Assembly (NCBI RefSeq): GCF_009789575.1
Contig: NZ_CP046908.1
Location: 3,687,001-3,751,000, forward strand
DNA: 64,000 nucleotides
Source: Stappia indica
Lineage (GTDB): Bacteria > Pseudomonadota > Alphaproteobacteria > Rhizobiales > Stappiaceae
Reading direction: 5' to 3'
Below are positions 34,301-42,181 of this stretch, piece by piece. Both the position numbers and the translations under genes were made by a program. Position 1 is the first letter of the stretch, and every line of letters starts with the position of its first letter. The notes below the pieces were generated by a model, which was not told where the DNA came from, ran no database searches, and was given only the letters and a program-made list of their open reading frames with translations.

Positions 34301-34948
34301 TCAGGTCTTCAGGCTGTCGAGGATCAGCCACAGGCCCGACAGGCCGTAGACGGCCGCCAGCGCATAGCGGAAGCCGGTCGAATTGGCGACCTCCTCGCGC
34401 TTCAGCACGCGCGAGGAGAACAGCAGCACATAGGCCGAGAAGATGCACAGCCCCAGGGCGAGGCAGCCCAGCACGATCACCAGCGGCGCATACCAGGGCG
34501 AGTCCGGCCGCACGCCGGCGGTGATGATCAGGATCCAGCCGACGCTTGCCTTGGGGTTGAGGATCTGGATCAGGAAGCCCCGGCGGAAATGGCCGGAAAG
34601 CCCTGTTGCCGTGCCGGTCTGCCCTGCCTCCGGTCCGCCGGCCGGCCCCAGCGACGGTTTCCACTGGCGAAAGGTCTTCCAGGCCAGCCAGACGAGATAG
34701 GTCCCGCCGGCGAGGCCGACCGCCATCATCGCCGCCGGCATGGCAACCAGCACCGACGACAGGCCGAAGGCGGCGAGCAGGGCCCAGGTCTGCCCTGCGG
34801 CCATCACGCCGGCCATCACGGCAAAGCCGGACGGACGCCCCTCACGGATTGCGGTCGTTGCGATCGTCATGTTGCCGAGGCCCGGACTGGCTGCCCCAAC
34901 GATATAGATGAGAAACGCCGAGATCATGTTGGCGTCGTCGTAGGTCAT
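34301..34948 (-). CDS. LysE/RhtB-family amino-acid or metabolite exporter
   Basis: A 215-residue inner-membrane protein with about six transmembrane segments. The LysE-superfamily pattern is visible near the N-terminus (SPGLGNMTIATTAIREGRPSGFAVMAGVMAAG) and in the central NPKASVGWILI region. Family members export amino acids or related small molecules. The ATG at 34948 is preferred to an in-frame TTG three codons upstream. It faces away from the biosynthetic cluster, and a link to it is not evident. Confidence 0.85.
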   Translation of the reverse strand: MTYDDANMISAFLIYIVGAASPGLGNMTIATTAIREGRPSGFAVMAGVMAAGQTWALLAAFGLSSVLVAMPAAMMAVGLAGGTYLVWLAWKTFRQWKPSLGPAGGPEAGQTGTATGLSGHFRRGFLIQILNPKASVGWILIITAGVRPDSPWYAPLVIVLGCLALGLCIFSAYVLLFSSRVLKREEVANSTGFRYALAAVYGLSGLWLILDSLKT

Positions 34949-35149
34949 GATCGGCAAGGGCTCTCAGGAAGGAGGGGGCGGGTCGCGGCGCTTCCTTTAC
35001 AGGGGCGCCAACAGGTGATGCAAGTCTTGATTGCATGAGCTCACTTGCTCGCGTTTCGCGTAGCCTTGCCGTCTTCTCCCCTTCTCGCGAGATCCGCGCG
35101 CGTGTCTCGTCGGTTGACGCGTGAAACACTTCTTCGCGGGGAAGAAGAA

Positions 35150-35179
35150 ATCAATATCGTAATTAATGACGATATTGAT
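35150..35179. promoter_or_regulatory. 11-bp inverted repeat in the AT-rich control region
   Basis: ATCAATATCGT (35150-35160) and its exact complement ACGATATTGAT (35169-35179) flank an 8-nt AT spacer. There is no T-run and no upstream plus-strand gene to terminate, so an operator is more likely than a terminator. Confidence 0.55.
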
Positions 35180-35325
35180 AAATTTACGCAAGGAATTATC
35201 CCTTTAATTCTTGGTTTGGCTCTTCATATTTGAAGTGACTCACATGATATATTTAAAGAATTTCGGCAAAAACAGTCGCGCTGCTAGCGTGATCAAGTGA
35301 TAAATAGAGATTTCCCGACAAAATA

Positions 35326-35352
35326 CGATGTATTTACGCGATAAATACTTCG
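35326..35352. promoter_or_regulatory. 27-bp dyad upstream of the desaturase gene
   Basis: CGATGTATTTA-CGCGA-TAAATACTTCG has 11-bp arms with a single mismatch. It ends 62 bp before the desaturase start, a good place for an operator controlling the biosynthetic cluster. Confidence 0.55.
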
Positions 35353-35414
35353 CGTGCACAGGTCATCCGACGGTCCGTTCCGGCGACTTGCGGGCTGCGA
35401 TTGGAGGAAGAGTC

Positions 35415-36392
35415 ATGCTGAACAGAGGCGATCAGATCGCTCATCAGATGTTCCAGGAGGTGCAACTGCCAGGGCAGCCGCGCCAGAAGGTTATCGACAG
35501 TCCGCACCTGCACAAGATGCAGAGAATGCACTTTTTCCTGTTCGACGTGTTGCCGATCCTCGGCACCGCCTGCGCGATCGTGTTGCTGTTCTTCCACCCG
35601 ATCACGTCTCTCGACCTGACGCTCTTCCTCGTCTTCTGGACGTTGAGCGGTCTGGGGATCTCGATCGGCTATCACCGTCTCTTCACCCATCGCAGCTTCA
35701 AGGCCTCCGCGCCGGTTCGCGCGGCTCTCGGCATCTTCGGCTCGATGGCGGGGCAGGGCGGGGTGATCTCCTGGACGGCGATGCACCGCAGGCACCACGA
35801 GCTCGGCGACCAGGAAGGCGACCTCCACTCGCCGAACCTGCATGGCAGCGGACTCAAGGGCAAGCTCAAGGGCTTCGTCCACGCGCATTTCACCTGGATG
35901 GTGGCGCATCCCTATCCCAACGTCGTCCATTACGCGCCGGACCTGCTCAGGGACCGGGTGATGATCTGGGTGAACCGCCACTACTACACCTGGATCGTGC
36001 TCGGCCTGCTGATCCCGACCGCCATCGGCGGGCTCGTGAGCCAGTCCTGGATGGGCGCGCTGACGGGCTTCCTGTGGGGCGGCATGGTGCGCATGTTCGT
36101 GGTCGAGCAGGGCATCTTCGCGCTCAACTCGCTTTGCCACCTGATCGGCCGCCGCCGCTTCGTCACCGACGACCAGAGCACCAACATCAGCTGGCTCGCC
36201 CCCTTCATCTTCGGCGAGTCCTGGCACCACAACCACCACGCCTTCCCCGGTTCCGCGTCCTTCGGGCTCGCCTGGTACCGCATCGATCCCGGTTACTGGG
36301 TCATCCGCTTGCTCGCTCTTTTCGGTCAGGCCTGGGACATCAAGGTCCCGTCGGACGAGCAGATCAAGCGCCGGGAAATTCGCAGCGCCTGA
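35415..36392 (+). CDS. Membrane fatty-acid desaturase (acyl-CoA/ACP desaturase type)
   Basis: A 325-residue membrane di-iron enzyme of the delta-9 desaturase family. Its three histidine boxes are HRLFTH (about residue 89), HRRHH (about 126) and HHNHH near residue 275, with four membrane segments in two pairs. It inserts a double bond (or in relatives such as JamB a triple bond) into a fatty acyl chain at the membrane. It is the first gene of the cluster, 37 bp before an ACP gene and in one direction with a fatty-acyl-AMP ligase, so the acyl-ACP may be its substrate. The ATG has a GGAGGAAG site. Confidence 0.92.
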   Translation: MLNRGDQIAHQMFQEVQLPGQPRQKVIDSPHLHKMQRMHFFLFDVLPILGTACAIVLLFFHPITSLDLTLFLVFWTLSGLGISIGYHRLFTHRSFKASAPVRAALGIFGSMAGQGGVISWTAMHRRHHELGDQEGDLHSPNLHGSGLKGKLKGFVHAHFTWMVAHPYPNVVHYAPDLLRDRVMIWVNRHYYTWIVLGLLIPTAIGGLVSQSWMGALTGFLWGGMVRMFVVEQGIFALNSLCHLIGRRRFVTDDQSTNISWLAPFIFGESWHHNHHAFPGSASFGLAWYRIDPGYWVIRLLALFGQAWDIKVPSDEQIKRREIRSA

Positions 36393-36429
36393 CCCGACGC
36401 ACGCATTTGCAGGAAGAGGAGGAGTTCCC

Positions 36430-36717
36430 ATGGATCACGTTCAGATTGCGGAAAAGGTCGACGAGGCCGCCGTGTTTGCCTGGCTCAAGACCTACATCTC
36501 CAATGTGCTGGGCATGGACCAGGCGTCCATCAAGGGCAGCGACGGGCTCGATTCCCTCGGTCTCGACTCCGCCCTGACCACGGCGCTGGCGATGGATCTG
36601 GAGACCTGGCTCGGCGTGGAGATCCCGCTGGCGATCCTGTTCGAGGCGGAAACGCTCGACAACATCGCCACCGGCGTCGCCCGTGAGGCCGAGCGCCAGC
36701 ACGCCACGGCAGGATGA
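36430..36717 (+). CDS. Acyl carrier protein
   Basis: A 95-residue stand-alone carrier protein. The phosphopantetheine attachment Ser is residue 47 in LGLDSALTT, followed by the usual helix II/III acidic surface (MDLETWLGVEIPLAILFEAETLDNIA). As a discrete ACP between a desaturase and a methyltransferase, and with a fatty-acyl-AMP ligase in the cluster, it probably carries the acyl chain during tailoring. No phosphopantetheinyl transferase is encoded in the window. Confidence 0.95.
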   Translation: MDHVQIAEKVDEAAVFAWLKTYISNVLGMDQASIKGSDGLDSLGLDSALTTALAMDLETWLGVEIPLAILFEAETLDNIATGVAREAERQHATAG

Positions 36718-36728
36718 AGGCAGAGACC

Positions 36729-37616
36729 ATGAAGACGGAACAGCCCGACTACGGCGGCTCGATGGCCGCGGTCCAGTACCACTACGATGTCAGCCGCGAC
36801 TTCTACCGCCTGTGGCTCGACGAGTCGCTCACCTACTCCAGCGCCCTGTGGGAGGGCGAGGACGACACGCTGGCCGCCGCCCAGCAGCGCAAGATCGACC
36901 ATCACCTGCGCGAGGCCCGGGCGGAGAAGGCGGAATCCCTGCTCGACGTCGGCTGCGGCTGGGGCGCGCTGGTGCGCAAGGCCAGCAGCCATTCCGGCCT
37001 GAAGCGGATCGTCGGCCTGACGCTCAGCGAGGACCAGGCGGACAACGTGCGCAGCTTCGGCATTCCGCAGATCGAGGTGCGCCTGGAAAGCTGGACCCAG
37101 CACAAGCCGGACCGGCCCTATGACAGCATCATCTCCGTCGGTGCCTTCGAGCATTTCGCCAAGCCCGAGGACAGCCGCGAGGTGAAGATCGAGACCTATC
37201 GCGACTTCTTCGCCACCTGTGCCTCGTGGCTGACGCCGGGCGGGCGCATGTCGCTGCAGACCTTCGTCTACGGCACCATGCGCAACGAGGAAGCCAGCCA
37301 GTTCATCAACGAGGAGATCTTCCCGGCCGCCGACCTTCCGCGGCTGGACGAGATCGCCGCGGCGGCGGACGGGGTGATGGAGGTGACCTACCTGGTCAAC
37401 CACCGCCTGCACTACGCCCGCACCTATGACGCGTGGGCGCGCAACCTGCGCCGGCGGCGCGACGAGGCGGTGGCACTGGTCGGCGAGACCGTCACCGAGC
37501 GTTACGAGCGCTATCTCAAGCAGACCTCCATCGGCTTCTACACGGGCAAGATCGGGCTGCTGCGCATCTCGCTGCGCCCGACCGATCGCCCCGTCTCCGA
37601 ACTGTCGAGGATGTGA
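36729..37616 (+). CDS. Cyclopropane-fatty-acid-synthase-like SAM methyltransferase
   Basis: A 295-residue class I methyltransferase of the CFA synthase/mycolic-acid methyltransferase group. It has the YHYDVSRDFYRLWLDESLTYSSALWE substrate region, motif I LLDVGCGWGAL, and the acidic SVGAFEHFA typical of the family. It could methylate or cyclopropanate the double bond made by the desaturase, on ACP or a lipid. GAAGG precedes the ATG at 36729 at good spacing; an ATG at 36714 overlaps the ACP stop (ATGA) and is an alternative start. Confidence 0.88.
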   Translation: MKTEQPDYGGSMAAVQYHYDVSRDFYRLWLDESLTYSSALWEGEDDTLAAAQQRKIDHHLREARAEKAESLLDVGCGWGALVRKASSHSGLKRIVGLTLSEDQADNVRSFGIPQIEVRLESWTQHKPDRPYDSIISVGAFEHFAKPEDSREVKIETYRDFFATCASWLTPGGRMSLQTFVYGTMRNEEASQFINEEIFPAADLPRLDEIAAAADGVMEVTYLVNHRLHYARTYDAWARNLRRRRDEAVALVGETVTERYERYLKQTSIGFYTGKIGLLRISLRPTDRPVSELSRM

Positions 37617-37624
37617 GTGGAGCC

Positions 37625-37647
37625 GGGCCGGCGTCCTTCGCCGGCCC
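37625..37647 (+). promoter_or_regulatory. Intercistronic hairpin before the P450 gene
   Basis: A perfect 9-bp GGGCCGGCG/CGCCGGCCC stem with a 5-nt loop, 9 bp after the methyltransferase stop. It lacks a T-run, and the P450 starts 98 bp later, so it may attenuate or protect the message. Confidence 0.5.
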
Positions 37648-37745
37648 GCCGCACGCGTCGAACACAACCGGCGGCGCGAGCCGTGCCGCCGGACGCCCCC
37701 GCCTTGTCTCCGTCTTGCCCGCGTCCAGCAACAGGGAACCGTGCC

Positions 37746-39038
37746 ATGACCGTCACCGCCCCAGCAGCACAAACCCAGCCAGGCAGCGCTGCTGCTCGCG
37801 TGCCGGCCGGCCAGGACATCGTCTTCAACCCGCTCGATCCCGCGTTCCGCGCCGATCCCTATCCGGTCTATGCGCGCCTGCGCCGCGAGGCGCCGGTCCT
37901 GCGCACCAAGGGCACGCTGATCCTGTCGCGCTACGAAGACGTGCTCGCGGTCATGCGCAGCCGCAAGTTCAGCGTCCGCCTGATCCCCGACACGGTGGTC
38001 AAGCAGGCTGCCCGTCTGCGGTTCGAGGACTACGGCCAGATGCTGCGCTTCCTGCAGACCTCCATCGTCTTCACCGACAATCCGGAGCACATGCGCCTGC
38101 GCCGGCTGGTCAACCAGGCCTATTCCAACGAGGCGATCACCGCTCTCCTGCCGGTGCTGACCGACCGGATCGAGCGCCTGCTCGCCGCTCATGCCGCCCG
38201 CGGCGGCTGCGACATCATGGCGGACATCGCCGTGCCGCTGCCCATCGACATCCTGTGCGACTGGATGGCGGTGGATGACGAGGCCCGCCCCGGCATCGCC
38301 GAGAAGGTCCATGCCGTCCGCTACCTGCTCGACCCGGGCATGATGAACCGCTCCGCCTTCCAGAAGGCGGCGAGCAGCATGCGCGAGCTGACCAGCTATT
38401 TCGGCGAGCACGCCGCCCGCATCCGCAAGTCGGGCAAGGACACGATCATCGCCCGCCTGTGCGAGGCGCAGGTCGACGGCGCCGGCCTGACGGAGGAGGA
38501 GATCGCCTTCGCCTGCGTCATGTCCTTCGTCGCCGGCACCGAGACGACCCAGTGCCTCATCGGCAATCTCGTCGATGCGATCCTCGATCACCGCGAGAAG
38601 TTCGAGGCGCTGGGCGACGACGGGGCCTCGATCCGCGCCGCGATCGAGGAAGTCACGCGCTACGAGACGCCGCTGCAGTTCACCAAGCGCCTTGCGGTGG
38701 AGGATTGCACCGTCGGCGGCATCGACATTTCCGCCGGCGAGCAGATCCTGCTCTGCCTCGGCTCGGCCAATCGCGACGGCGAGGTCTTCGAGGCCCCCGA
38801 CGAACTGCGCTTCGACCGCAAGGGCACTGCCCATATCGGCTTCGGCTTCGGCATGCATTCCTGCCTCGGCGCGCTGCTCGCCCGCGTCCAGGGCGATGCC
38901 TTCCTCAAGGCGCTGCTGGGCGGCTACGGCGATTTCGAGCGGGTCGACCCGGAGCGGCGCTGGCAGGCCAACAGCCTGATCCTGCGCGGTCCGGAGCGGC
39001 TCGACATCCGCTTCTCCAGGCAACGGGGGACGGCGTGA
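37746..39038 (+). CDS. Cytochrome P450
   Basis: A 430-residue soluble P450. The heme thiolate is Cys373 in FGFGMHSCLGALLAR, the I-helix oxygen-activation motif is FVAGTETTQ, and the K-helix ExxR is EEVTRYETP. There is no membrane anchor, so it is a class I bacterial enzyme needing a ferredoxin and reductase from elsewhere; none is in the window. It probably hydroxylates the acyl chain or the amino-acid unit. Its stop overlaps the thioesterase GTG start (GTGA). Confidence 0.95.
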   Translation: MTVTAPAAQTQPGSAAARVPAGQDIVFNPLDPAFRADPYPVYARLRREAPVLRTKGTLILSRYEDVLAVMRSRKFSVRLIPDTVVKQAARLRFEDYGQMLRFLQTSIVFTDNPEHMRLRRLVNQAYSNEAITALLPVLTDRIERLLAAHAARGGCDIMADIAVPLPIDILCDWMAVDDEARPGIAEKVHAVRYLLDPGMMNRSAFQKAASSMRELTSYFGEHAARIRKSGKDTIIARLCEAQVDGAGLTEEEIAFACVMSFVAGTETTQCLIGNLVDAILDHREKFEALGDDGASIRAAIEEVTRYETPLQFTKRLAVEDCTVGGIDISAGEQILLCLGSANRDGEVFEAPDELRFDRKGTAHIGFGFGMHSCLGALLARVQGDAFLKALLGGYGDFERVDPERRWQANSLILRGPERLDIRFSRQRGTA

Positions 39039-39865
39039 GCGCGCGGGCCGAAATCTTTGCCAGCGATCGCGCGCGGGCAGCGGTCGACCTCTACGTCTTC
39101 CACCATGCCGGTGGCAGCCGCCACTCCTTTGCGGCCTGGCAGTCGAAGTTTCCCGCGGAGGTCGCTCTGCACCGGGTGCAGCTTCCCGGCCGCACGGCGG
39201 AGACCTGCAATGTCCTGCCGAAATGGGCCGGCGCGCTGGTTCCCGGCCTCGTCCGCAACTTCCTGACGTCCCGCGCCGGATCCCGGCGGCCTTTCGTCTT
39301 CTACGGCCACAGCTTGGGAGCGCTGATCGCCTTCGAGCTGACCCGCTTCCTGCGGCTGATCGGCGAGGAGATGCCCGCCGGCCTCGTGGTCGCCAGCCGG
39401 CGCGCGCCCCATTGCGAGCTCAGCCACGGCGAGCTGTTCAGCCTGCCCGACGACGAGCTGGTTGCCGCGCTCCATCGCCTCGGCGGCGTGCCGGCGCATA
39501 TGCGCGGCAAGGAGGACTGGTTGCGCCAGGTGCTGCCCGTCATTCGCGCCGACCTGCAGCTGTCCGACATCTATCGCTACGCCGGCCAGCCGCCGCTCGA
39601 CTGCCCCATGCTGGCGGTGAAGGGCTCCGACGACCCGATCATGTCGCTGCGCGAGCTCATCGAGTGGTCGGCCCATACCACCGGCAATTTCACCTGCGGC
39701 GAGCTGCCGGGCGCGCATTTCTTCGATGCCGAAGGCACGCGCCGCCTGGAGACGATCCTTGTCAGGACCCTGGCCCGCTGGGCCGGGTTCGACCCCACCG
39801 GCATGCCCGCCCGTCCCATCACCGTTCCGGAGGTAAGACCATGCTCGACAAGAGCCGCGATCTGA
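39035..39865 (+). CDS. Type II thioesterase
   Basis: A 276-residue alpha/beta-hydrolase thioesterase of the kind found beside NRPS/PKS genes. Visible are LYVFHHAGGSRHSFAAW at the start, the nucleophile elbow GHSLGALIAFE, the acid in VKGSDDPIMS and the catalytic His in LPGAHFFD. It releases stalled acyl groups from carrier proteins, or may release the product. It starts with GTG overlapping the P450 stop, and its 3' end overlaps the acyl-AMP ligase by 25 bp. Confidence 0.92.
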   Translation: MSARAEIFASDRARAAVDLYVFHHAGGSRHSFAAWQSKFPAEVALHRVQLPGRTAETCNVLPKWAGALVPGLVRNFLTSRAGSRRPFVFYGHSLGALIAFELTRFLRLIGEEMPAGLVVASRRAPHCELSHGELFSLPDDELVAALHRLGGVPAHMRGKEDWLRQVLPVIRADLQLSDIYRYAGQPPLDCPMLAVKGSDDPIMSLRELIEWSAHTTGNFTCGELPGAHFFDAEGTRRLETILVRTLARWAGFDPTGMPARPITVPEVRPCSTRAAI

Positions 39866-41640
39866 GCAGCGTCAGCGTTCCCACCCTGTGGGGGCTTCTC
39901 GACACCTATGCGGCCGCGCGGCCCGACGACCGGGCCTTCCTCTATCTCGGCCCGGAGAATGTCGAACAGGAGGCGCTGACCTATGCCGAGCTGCATCGGC
40001 TGGCGCGCATCTATGGCCAGCGGCTGCGGCAGCACACACGCCCCGGCGACCGGGCGATCCTGATGTTCCCGACCGGCCTTGCCTTCGTCGTCGCCTTCTT
40101 CGCCTGCCATTTCGCCGGCGTCGTGCCGGTGCCGATGGTGCCGCTGAAGGGCGCGCGCCTGCGCAACACGGTGCATGCCATCGCCGAAAACGCGGCCGCT
40201 GCCGTCGTGTTCAGCAATCTCGACCAGGCTTCGCTCGTTCACGCCCAGCTGAGCCCGCTGCCGAGCTACCGCAACGCCACCTTCATCGCCATCGATCTCG
40301 ACGAAGGCGGGCCTGCGCCCACCGCCGACCCGCATGAGGCGCTGCCGCACGAGCTCGCCTTCATCCAGTACACGTCCGGCTCCACCTCGGTGCCGCGCGG
40401 CGTGATGGTCAGCCATGCCAATCTGGCCGCCAACCTGGAGATGATGGCCGAGGCTTTCGGCAACGACGACAATCCGACCTATGTCGGCTGGGCGCCGCTC
40501 TATCACGACATGGGGCTGATCGCGAACGTGCTGGAGCCGTTCTATCTCGGCACGTTCTGCATCCTGATGTCGCCCAACCTCTTCGCCCACCGGCCCTGGC
40601 TGTGGCCGAAGGCGATCAGCGACTATCGCGCGGTGGTCAGCGGCGGGCCGAACTACGCCTACGACCTGTGCATCGAGCGCCGCGACCTGATCATCGATGC
40701 AGGCCTCGACCTGTCGTCGTGGAAGCTCGCCTTCAACAGCGCCGAGCCGGTGCGTGCCGGCACCCTGCAGCGCTTCACCGAGGCCTTTGCCGGCATCGGC
40801 TTCCGCCCTGAGACCTTCTACCCGTGCTTCGGCATGGCGGAGGCAACGCTGCTGATCACCGGCGGCAGCCGCAGCGAGGTTCCGATCCTGCGCCCGGTCA
40901 GCCGCGTCGGTCTTGCGCGGGGGGCGGCCGTTGCGCCGACCGAGGAGAAGGACGAGACGCAGGCGATCGGCTGCGGCCGTGCGCTGCGCGACGAGACGCT
41001 GCGCATCGTCGATCCGGAGACCTTCGCCGCCATGCCCGACGGCGAGATCGGCGAGATCTGGGTCGCCGGCCCGCATGTGCCGCTCGGGTATTTCGACAAT
41101 GAAGAGGTCTCGCAGCGCACCTTCCACGCCCGCATCGAAGGGGAGGCAGACGGCGAGCGCTACCTGCGCACCGGCGATCTCGGCTTCGTGCTGGACGGCG
41201 AGCTCTATGTCACGGGCCGCCACAAGGACCTGATCATCGTCCGCGGCCACAACGTCTATCCGCAGGACATCGAATATGTGGCGGAGCGCGCCTGGCCGGG
41301 GCTGAAGACCAATTCCGGCGCCGCCTTCGCGGTGGAGGATCCCGACAGCGGCATCCAGACGCTGGTGCTCGCCCAGGAAGTGCGGATGGGCAACCGCCAG
41401 TCGATCGACATCGACGCGGCAACGCGGGCGATCCGCCAGGAGATCCTGCGCGAGGCCGACGTCACCTTCCACAAGATCGTCCTGCTGGAGCCGGGCTCCA
41501 TCCCCAAGACGTCGAGCGGCAAGATCCGCCGGGCCGAGACCCGCAAGCGCTACCTCGACGAGACGCTCGCGATCCTTGCCCGCCGGCCGTCCCAGGCTTC
41601 TGACGTCGAGCCCGCCAGGGCGGCGAGCGGCGACGACTGA
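39841..41640 (+). CDS. Fatty-acyl-AMP ligase (FAAL)
   Basis: A 599-residue adenylating enzyme that activates a free fatty acid as acyl-AMP and passes it to a carrier protein. Motifs are the P-loop YTSGSTSVPRGVMVSH (177-192), PLYHDMGLIANVLEP and RTGDLGFVLDGELYVTGRHKDLIIVRGHNVYPQDIE. The RGAAVAPTEEKDETQAIGCG segment before IVDPE fits the FAAL rather than CoA-ligase subgroup. The final Lys is in KTSSGKIRR. GGAGG precedes the ATG. Its likely partner is the discrete ACP or the NRPS carrier. Confidence 0.92.
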   Translation: MLDKSRDLSSVSVPTLWGLLDTYAAARPDDRAFLYLGPENVEQEALTYAELHRLARIYGQRLRQHTRPGDRAILMFPTGLAFVVAFFACHFAGVVPVPMVPLKGARLRNTVHAIAENAAAAVVFSNLDQASLVHAQLSPLPSYRNATFIAIDLDEGGPAPTADPHEALPHELAFIQYTSGSTSVPRGVMVSHANLAANLEMMAEAFGNDDNPTYVGWAPLYHDMGLIANVLEPFYLGTFCILMSPNLFAHRPWLWPKAISDYRAVVSGGPNYAYDLCIERRDLIIDAGLDLSSWKLAFNSAEPVRAGTLQRFTEAFAGIGFRPETFYPCFGMAEATLLITGGSRSEVPILRPVSRVGLARGAAVAPTEEKDETQAIGCGRALRDETLRIVDPETFAAMPDGEIGEIWVAGPHVPLGYFDNEEVSQRTFHARIEGEADGERYLRTGDLGFVLDGELYVTGRHKDLIIVRGHNVYPQDIEYVAERAWPGLKTNSGAAFAVEDPDSGIQTLVLAQEVRMGNRQSIDIDAATRAIRQEILREADVTFHKIVLLEPGSIPKTSSGKIRRAETRKRYLDETLAILARRPSQASDVEPARAASGDD

Positions 41641-41717
41641 CAGGCGAACGCGGAACCGGGCAGCCCTGGCCCGCCCGTTCTGCGGACTTGCAACGCTGAC
41701 GAGGTGAATGAAGGACC

Positions 41718-42143
41718 ATGTCCGAGGAAAAGCAGCCGGTTCTTTCGCGCGACGAGATCGGAGCGGTGATCGGCAAGACGCCTTTCGCTGTGTGGGTCGG
41801 GGCGAGCCTCGACACCTATCGCCACGGCGAGGTGGAAATCAGCATCCCGATGCGCCGCGAGCTGACCCAGCATCACGGCTTCGGCCATGGCGCGATCATC
41901 GGGTTCCTGGCGGACAGCGCCTGCGCCTGGGCGGCCGCCTCCGTCGCCGGCGATGTCGTGACCTCCGAATACAAGCTGAACATGTTCGCCCCTGCCGTCG
42001 GCCAGACCCTCGTCGGCCATGGCCAGGTGCTCAACCACGGCGGCCGCCATGCCGTCTGCCGCGCCGATGTCTACGCCCTTGCCGGCGCGCGCAAGAAGCT
42101 GGTGGCGACGGCGCTCGCCACGATCTTCCAGGTCAAGCCCTAG
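41718..42143 (+). CDS. PaaI-type hotdog thioesterase
   Basis: A 141-residue hotdog-fold protein. The active-site helix region HHGFGHGAIIGFLADSACAWAAAS and the SEYKLNMFAPAVGQ strand match the PaaI/4HBT group. It may hydrolyse or edit an acyl thioester on CoA or ACP. It lies in the same direction between the acyl-AMP ligase (77 bp upstream) and the oxygenase. In some clusters hotdog proteins catalyse other chain chemistry, so simple hydrolysis is not certain. Confidence 0.88.
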   Translation: MSEEKQPVLSRDEIGAVIGKTPFAVWVGASLDTYRHGEVEISIPMRRELTQHHGFGHGAIIGFLADSACAWAAASVAGDVVTSEYKLNMFAPAVGQTLVGHGQVLNHGGRHAVCRADVYALAGARKKLVATALATIFQVKP

Positions 42144-42181
42144 GGCGACCTTCCGACCCACCCCAACCAGGAGTTCGCGTC

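Larger units (their letters stand above)
34949..35414. other. Long AT-rich intergenic region before the biosynthetic cluster
   Basis: 466 bp without a convincing gene. Bases 35141-35350 are about one third G+C by my count, against roughly two thirds for the flanks. It contains two long dyads (listed separately) and would hold the promoter of the cluster. I see no transposase remnant or tRNA. Confidence 0.8.

Noticed and set aside
35045-35233. Short open frames on both strands in the AT-rich control region
   Set aside because: One needs a TTG start and both run across the 11-bp inverted repeat. They lack ribosome sites.
35141-35350. AT-rich patch considered as an insertion or attachment site
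   Set aside because: No transposase, integrase, tRNA gene or target-site duplication is visible. A promoter/operator region explains it.
37625-37647. Hairpin after the methyltransferase gene considered as a full terminator splitting the cluster
   Set aside because: It has no T-run and the P450 follows in the same direction within 100 bp, so an internal regulatory or protective hairpin is more likely.
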